The translations under genes were made by a program, and so were the position numbers. A DNA stretch of 64,000 bases from NCBI GenBank assembly GCA_963576475.1, contig OY754990.1, forward strand, positions 2,202,903 to 2,266,902, given 5' to 3'. Origin of the DNA: Molanna angustata. Lineage: Eukaryota; Arthropoda; Insecta; Trichoptera; Molannidae. Below, one piece after another: positions 58,386-64,000 of this stretch; the first letter of the stretch is position 1; each line of letters starts with the position of its first letter. Below the pieces are notes generated by a model. It was given only the letters and a program-made list of their open reading frames with translations. It was not told the origin of the DNA and did no database searches.

Positions 58386-59072
58386 GGGCGACTGCTGCCA
58401 ACGAACCTATTTTTTCTATTTGAATTTGCATCATTACTACAAAACAAATCATTTTGTAAAAAATAACCTAGTTAGTTTGGATATTAATAAAGAAATATAT
58501 ACCTTAACTTTCTAATTATTATCTGTATATATTCTTGTATGAAAATAATAAGCATACCCCGATTTTGGACATTTATCTTAAATTTCTAAAAAACTATAAG
58601 GTATGTAGCAATATATTTTTTTTATAAATTAAAGTAGATCAAAATATCTGGAAAAATACGATGTAACGTTGCATTAATGCATCAGGTTAAGTTAATAAAC
58701 CAAAAAAACTTTTATTTCGTAATGGCGCTGAATGCAAAATAAATGTTTTTTTAGGTTTATTTACTAAACCTGAAGCATTAATGCAACGTCACATCATATT
58801 TTTCTAGATATTTTTGTCTTATTTAATTAAAAAAAATATATGTTGAACTATGCCTTATATTTTATTAAAAATATAAGATAAACGTTGAAATGGGGGTATG
58901 CCATTATTTTTCTACAAGAATTCATGCAGAACATTATCAAAAGTAAAGGTTTATTTTTGTTTATTAATACCCAAACTATCTAAATTATTTTTTTAAAACG
59001 ATTTGATAAGAAATAATGATGGTATATCAAATTGAAAAATAGGTACGTTGGCAGCAGTCCCCCCCCCCCCTT
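58386..59072. mobile_element. Foldback element with about 340-base arms
   Basis: Both ends are inverted (GGCGACTGCTGCCAACGAAC on the left; GTACGTTGGCAGCAGTCCCC on the right) and symmetry continues inward through GCATACCCCGATTTTGGACA, matched by TGGGGGTATGCC, to near the centre (about 58730). The left arm, starting 87 bases after the GCH1 stop, contributes TTAATAAAGAAAT, a potential GCH1 poly(A) signal. Single or partial copies are at 35091 and 61019. Confidence 0.8.
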
Positions 59073-59544
59073 TATATAAGTATACCGATATTTATTTCAA
59101 CACAAGCATAAAATTGTAGGTTTAAAAAACCTCTCCTATATATATTTTTTTTTATAAAAATACTTTATTAAATTTTTAAAAAATAATTATTTTTTCAAGG
59201 CAGGTACCTACTTTTATAAAAAAAAACATTTTATGTTAGTATTTACTCGTTCAAAGTGAGATGTTTATTTTTTGAATATATTTTTAATCGCCACATAATG
59301 TATTCAAGATCTACATAATTATATCAAAAAAGGAAAAAATATACAATTTATTAAATATTTTATTTATTTGGTTTGTTAATAAATAAGCAATAAAATATTT
59401 GTAGTTTTTATTCATAAATAGGTATTTATTTTGATCTCAGAAATTTGATATTAATTCGAAAAAAAAAACATTTAAAAAGGCATTTAAATTGATTTTTTTT
59501 TGTATTTCCATATACGCAAACAAAGGATGATAGGTAGGTGCCCT
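59073..59544. other. AT-rich non-coding
   Basis: No gene or clear repeat. Confidence 0.45.
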
Positions 59545-59606
59545 GTAGGTGCCTTGAGTTCCTGGTTCTTCTATAATATCCCACCTTCGTCTCTATTGAG
59601 GTGTTA
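59545..59606 (-). mobile_element. MITE family G fragment
   Basis: CCTGTAGGTGCCTTGAGTTC and CACCTTCGTCTCTATTGAGG match the G core in minus orientation; CATATACGCAAACAAAGGAT just before is a G terminus. Confidence 0.6.
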
Positions 59607-59650
59607 AAAAGTTAGTCAGTAAAAAAAATAAACAGAATAGTGTTATTTAA

Positions 59651-59862
59651 GCCTACCGCCGTGGCACTGTTGATAAGCCGTTCGGTTTCTGTGCGGGCGT
59701 CCTGGGTTCGATTCCCAGCAGAGGAGAAATTTATTTAAATTCATTTCTCACGCAAATATAGTTTTTCTGGGCTGGTAAAACACTGGTTAGTTGGAATAAA
59801 TTGCCATACGGCAATAAACTCGCCACTTGCGCAGGGTGCAAGGAAGTGTTCATTATTTATAA
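59651..59862 (+). mobile_element. SINE family B, third copy
   Basis: Box A-like TGGCACTGTTGATAAG and box B GGGTTCGATTCCC, then the same body as 34290, ending GTGCAAGGAAGTGTTCATTA. Confidence 0.8.
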
Positions 59863-60029
59863 TTATTTAACATCACTTCACAATTGTCTGTCTGTACTGG
59901 AATATTGCAATCAATTTTTGACTGACTTCCCGTCTTGTTAGAGTAGGTACTGAAACTTTGAGAATTTGTGTATTCCCGATGATGATATAAGTGAACCAAA
60001 TTTGAACTTTTATTAGGTATTTAGACACA
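59863..60029. other. Non-coding spacer
   Basis: Nothing recognised. Confidence 0.4.
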
Positions 60030-60158
60030 TGCGTGTATTTTCACACACCAGTCTCGTGTCACTAAAAAGGTTCTACATTCAGAATGTGGACTATGTGAGA
60101 TGTTAATTTGTCTATTGCGCGCATTTTCGACAACCCGGCTTTTAATGGACACTCGAAA
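60030..60158 (-). mobile_element. Repeat family F, partial, minus strand
   Basis: ACACACCAGTCTCGTGTCAC then ATTCAGAATGTGGACTATGT and GTGAGATGTTA are complementary to 61452-61695. Confidence 0.6.
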
Positions 60159-60665
60159 ACGACACATAGAAAGAATGAGTGATGACCATCTGACAAAAAA
60201 AGTATATAAGGCTGATGTCGGCCTTCATGGCTCAGTTGGTTAGGTATCTGACTGCTGATCCAAAGGTCCCGGGTTCGATTCCCGGTGGAGACAAAGTTTT
60301 TAATTGTGTTTTCAGTCTGGATCTGTGAGACGATTAATATCGTAAGTCTCCAGAATGTGGCAACTTGTTATTGGGTGCGTGTTAAATCAATATTTGACAT
60401 AGTACCTGTTAGTTGCCCGAGAAGTAAAATAAAGAAATAAAGAAATAAAAGAGGAATGAAAAGTAGAGGTCGGCAAAGGAAAGGTTATTGGCACGATCAC
60501 ATAAATGGAATTATGATAGATGGAGACGGTAGAAGTAAGAATAACAGAAGACCATGTATGAGACAATGCATGGACGTTAATGAAGTGAGAAATGTTTGTC
60601 AAGAGAAAGTCTGGCGTTTGGTTCTCTCTGCCTACCACAAATAGGGAAATGGCGTGATCATATGT
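60159..60665 (+). mobile_element. LINE 3' fragment split by SINE A
   Basis: 60159-60216 codes RHIERMSDDHLTKKVYKAD and resumes at 60447 with RGMKSRGRQRKG, WHDHINGIMIDGDGRSK, NNRRPCMRQCMDVNEVRNVC and WRLVLSAYHK to a stop. It is the plus-strand equivalent of the fragment at 3655. Confidence 0.8.
60217..60446 (+). mobile_element. SINE family A, full copy
   Basis: tRNA-like head with box A TGGCTCAGTTGG and box B GGTTCGATTCCC, body with GTGTTTTCAGTCTGGATCTG and GTTGCCCGAGAAG, and an AAATAAAG-repeat tail. It lies between adjacent codons of the LINE remnant. Confidence 0.85.
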
Positions 60666-61018
60666 ATGGTGCTGTGACACTTAATCTGTAACGCACACAG
60701 TTCAAGGGGTAAAAATGCCCGTTCCGGACGGGCTACCATGTTTATATCATAGTAAATATGTTATAAAATTATATATACTAATAATTAGTTAGTATATAAA
60801 TGGTATATAAGGACAAAATATCGGGTCTTGTTATCGTAAAACAGTTATATTATAAGTAGGTAGTATATAGAATTTATTATGGACGTATACATGATGCATC
60901 ACGTAGTACCTATATTCATAAATTTAATATATTTTATGACAAATTTTCAACATCTTAATAAAGACGAAGTTGTTATGTAAGAGAACTTTTAAGACAATAA
61001 TGACGTGGTAAAGAAAAC
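60666..61018. other. Non-coding; short G-family echo
   Basis: ACATCTTAATAAAGACGAAG at about 60950 resembles the G-family end. No gene. Confidence 0.4.
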
Positions 61019-61345
61019 TCTATCTTATTTTTTTGATAATGTTCTGTATAAATTCTAGTAGAAAAATAATGGCATACCCCGATTTTCAACGTTTATCTTA
61101 TATTTTTAAAAAAATGTAAGGCGTAGAGCAATATTATTTATTTTTAATTTAATGAAGACAAAAATATCTGGAAAAATATGTTATGAAGTTGAATTAATAC
61201 TTCAGGTTTAGTAAAGAAACCTAAAAAAATATTTTCCATTCAGCGCCATTGCGAAATAAAAGTTTTTTTGGTTTATTTACTTAACCTGATGCATTAATGC
61301 AACGTCACAACATATTTTTTTCAGATATCTTTAGTTTAAATTAAA
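61019..61345. mobile_element. Foldback family, partial copy
   Basis: AAATAATGGCATACCCCGAT, AAAATATCTGGAAAAATATG and GCATTAATGCAACGTCACAA match the interior of the element at 58386. The outer arms are missing. Confidence 0.7.
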
Positions 61346-61451
61346 TATATAATTTAATTTCATTTAAACTAAAGATTATAAATAAAGAATATAATATAAA
61401 CTAAATAATATATAAACAAATAAGCTGTGAGGCACCGGCTTAGAATAGTGC

Positions 61452-61700
61452 TTCCATTCTTTTAAATCATTGTTTTCGAGTGTCCCGTAAGAGCCGGGTA
61501 ATCGAAAATACAACAGGCAACAATAACATCTCACATAGTTCAGCAATGAGATTCACCACCCATTCTGAATGTAGTGCCATTTTTGGTGAAACGAGACTGG
61601 TGTGTGGGTATGTGTTGTTCTCCCTTGTATACTGCAAACCCGCACACCTTTCGCTGGTTACCCCACATTGTGGGATATGCCATGATGGTATGAATGAATG
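61452..61700 (+). mobile_element. Repeat family F with ATGA-repeat tail
   Basis: GTGTCCCGTAAGAGCCGGGT, CAACAATAACATCTCACATA and GAGACTGGTGTGTGGGTATG, ending CCATGATGGTATGAATGAAT. The tail resembles a LINE or SINE 3' end. A second copy is at 62447. Confidence 0.65.
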
Positions 61701-61808
61701 AATGAATAATATAAAGAATATAAATATATAATTTAATTTAATTTAAAATAAAGATTATATATAAAGAATAGAATATAAATTAAAGAATATAAAGAATGTA
61801 AATATATA

Positions 61809-62120
61809 ATTTAATTTAATAGATCACTATGATTCAAAACAGGCAGTTATTGAAAACAACACACTTAGAGATATTATACAGATTCATTGGAATAGAGATA
61901 TAATTACAGATAGAACCAACCTGCACAACAGACCCGATATAACTCCGATTGAGAAAAATTCAAAACAAACCCATTTAATTGAAATATCTTTAAAAAAACA
62001 TACAGGAAAAATCAAAAATACCTCCCTCTAGCAGAACAGATCTAGCGGACCCAATGGGGACAAAAAAAGGTTTCAATAATACAGTTTATCATCATCTACA
62101 GGAATTGTACAAAAAAAAAA
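61809..62120 (+). pseudogene. R2-like LINE C-terminal remnant, second copy
   Basis: Reads VIENNTLRDIIQIHWNRDII then TDRTNLHNRPDITPIEKNSK and HLIEIS before stops, parallel to the NRPDLIIHDK region at 17235. Very decayed. Confidence 0.5.
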
Positions 62121-62267
62121 AATTGCGTTGTTTGCGTTGCTAAACTGTGTGTATTTGGAGGACACGTACCTTGAATTCAACACGATTTTTTAAGTGCATT
62201 AGCGCAACAAACTAGTGCTTAAATCGAGGCAGTACTTTCCTTTTTTTTTTTAAATGAATATGTCCTT

Positions 62268-62403
62268 GTTAAACAAGTGCATATACATCTTTCTACGTTC
62301 CCTAAAATAAGCAAATAAATGCTTGTGCTCGGTCGAGGCAGGATTCGAACTCGCGCCCACTGGATTAATAGCCCAGCGGGCTAACCGCTCTGCCATCGAC
62401 CCA
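62268..62403 (-). mobile_element. SINE family C, minus strand
   Basis: Minus strand: GGGTCGATGGCAGAGCGGTT (box A), GAGTTCGAATCCTGCC (box B), then GAGCACAAGCATTTATTTGC and GGGAACGTAGAAAGATGTAT. Confidence 0.8.
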
Positions 62404-62446
62404 TCTAAATCATCCATCACTTGCCTCCTAATCAACACGGAAAGGT

Positions 62447-62675
62447 AAATACGCAGTCGGTTAATAGAAAATACAGCAGGCAACAATAACATCTCACATA
62501 GTGTTATGTACAATGAGGTTCACCATCACACATTCTGAATATAGTGCCTTTTAAGGTGAGACGAGACTGGTGTGTGGGTACACACGCGTGTGACGTGCTT
62601 CCTTTTATAAGGTTATATACACCCGCACGACAGTCGCTGGTTATCCCACATTGTCGGATACGTCGTGATGGTATA
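62447..62675 (+). mobile_element. Repeat family F, second plus copy
   Basis: GGCAACAATAACATCTCACA and GAGACTGGTGTGTGGGTACA match 61452-61700; ends near CGTGATGGTATAAATT. Confidence 0.65.
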
Positions 62676-62720
62676 AATTAATTTAAAAGGTTTTTATGCT
62701 GTGAATAAATACCTGAATAT

Positions 62721-62926
62721 GCGAATATTTTTATTATTGCATATGCGCAAACATTGGATTTTTTTTCCCTGTCGGGAGTCAAAGGAATTTTTTAACAGAT
62801 TTTTAATTATATCAATAGAGATATATTCCAACTTCGTCTCTATTGAGATAATTAAAAATCTGTTAAAAAATACCCGACAGGAAAAAAAATCCAATGTTTG
62901 CACATATGCAATAATAAAAATATTCG
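62721..62926. mobile_element. Near-perfect 205-base palindrome of family G termini
   Basis: CGAATATTTTTATTATTGCA, CGCAAACATTGGATTTTTTT and TTTTTTAACAGATTTTTAAT are mirrored on the right half around about 62826. It looks like a G-family MITE reduced to its two inverted ends. Confidence 0.8.
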
Positions 62927-63059
62927 ATTACTTACACATTGGTACAAGTAGGTAAATAAGACAAAAATGACCTTATAAGTCTGGCGCAATTCAGGGGTGA
63001 CTTCTATGCGAAAAATGCATTTGTCACCTCAGGTATAAGAATTGTTGCTCTCATTATTT

Positions 63060-63418
63060 ACAAAAAAACAATTCTCTCAATAGATGGCGTTACAACAAAA
63101 ATAAATGAAAAATAATAAGAATGTTGTTCATAATTTCACACATAGATGGCTGTAGTAAAAATTCCTTATTTTCAAGCGAAAAGAATTTCAGTATTACAAT
63201 ATATAGAACTTTCAAAATTGAATTGATAGGTATCTCATTAAAAAGGCATAATTGGTGAATGTTGCGCAAGCGCATAAAGTGATCACGTAAACCAGTCGAT
63301 GACAGGTCGTAAGCCCTGTAGGTGCCTTGATTTCCCGGTTCTCCTACAGTAAATATTCCAACTTCGTCTCTTTTGAGATAATTAAAAATCTGTTAAAAAA
63401 TACCTTATAAAATATACA
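63060..63418 (-). mobile_element. MITE family G, longest minus copy
   Basis: CTCAATAGATGGCGTTACAA, CATAGATGGCTGTAGT, GTGATCACGTAAACCAGTCG, TGACAGGTCGTAAGCCCTGT and the end AAAAATCTGTTAAAAAATA. Non-coding. Confidence 0.75.
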
Positions 63419-63851
63419 ATTTGAAATGATGAGAGTTAAATATTGTTATAACCTCCCCCAGTGCCATCTATCTTCAATGAAAAGACTTTTGATTGGCACC
63501 CTACCGCCATCTAGCGGGGATGATTATTATCAACCCATTATAGTCAATTGGACTCCATTATCTCGGATCAGAACCATCAATATATACTTCTCAGAGTCCA
63601 TTTTCGTAAAACCCCTCGATACACTTTAGCGTACAATCACGAACGGGAACATCTTTGAAGAGCAGACGATAATGGTATTTAATATCTGCCCTTGACGTTT
63701 TTTCATAATTGATTGAACTTAATCAAGTATTATTTATTTTGTAGCGAATAGTTTCTGCGTGGGTTGATAAAAAAATAACGATGTTGCCATAGTTAAAATA
63801 AATAGGAAATTCTTTTTATTTATTACGAATAATATATTTTTAATAGAATAA
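63419..63851. other. Non-coding spacer
   Basis: The 67-codon frame at 63426-63629 is not recognised and not supported as a gene. Confidence 0.4.
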
Positions 63852-64000
63852 GATGATTTTTTAACAGATTTTTAATTATCTCAATAGAGACGAAATTGAA
63901 ATATTTACTATGTAGGAGAACCGGGAAATCAAGGCACCTACAGGGCTTACGACCTGTCATCGGCTGGTTTACGTGATCAGTTTATGCGCTTGCGCAACGT
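63852..64000 (+). mobile_element. MITE family G, cut by window end
   Basis: Matches 15128-15280 base for base over long stretches (GAACCGGGAAATCAAGGCAC, CTGTCATCGGCTGGTTTACG). Confidence 0.75.

Overview
This window is AT-rich, repeat-dense nuclear DNA from an insect, probably a moth or butterfly (inference only). The grounds are an intron-containing animal-type gene, insect-type non-LTR and BEL/Pao retrotransposons, a mariner remnant, Penelope-like fragments, three tRNA-derived SINE families and many foldback MITEs. There is no bacterial-style operon, CRISPR array or phage.

The one host gene I can support is GTP cyclohydrolase I (GCH1, Punch in Drosophila). It lies on the + strand with its start codon at 34839 and stop at 58297-58299. 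Six coding exons (34839-35058, 36403-36510, 39970-40071, 42280-42445, 55616-55732, 58170-58299) join in consistent phase to give 280 codons. The zinc ligands are Cys170, His173 and Cys241. Intron 3 uses a GC-AG splice pair. Intron 4 is 13.2 kb and holds long AT microsatellites, Penelope-like termini, a BEL/Pao element and a Helitron-bearing LINE fragment. A duplicated splice acceptor just upstream of the ATG suggests an untranslated upstream exon, possibly beyond the satellite array.

Layout: 1-5214, decayed LINE fragments and a curious 22-bp motif; 5215-10772, a complete I-superfamily LINE with a 15-bp target duplication; 10.8-19.7 kb, degraded LINEs, SINEs and MITEs, including a LINE nested in a SINE; 19.86-34.23 kb, one minisatellite of ~33-bp monomers with kilobase-scale internal duplications; 34.3-58.3 kb, the GCH1 gene; 58.3-64 kb, foldback elements, SINEs and LINE debris.

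The many open frames inside the satellite, the AT/GT microsatellites and the inverted strands of the retroelements are sequence artefacts. The most informative new observations are the reading-frame-validated Helitron at 51890-53614, the GC-AG intron and duplicated acceptor of GCH1, a transposon arm with AATAAA in GCH1 intron 1, overlapping target duplications of two retroelements at 54178-55361, and the Penelope-like/hammerhead-like termini bordered by AT microsatellites.
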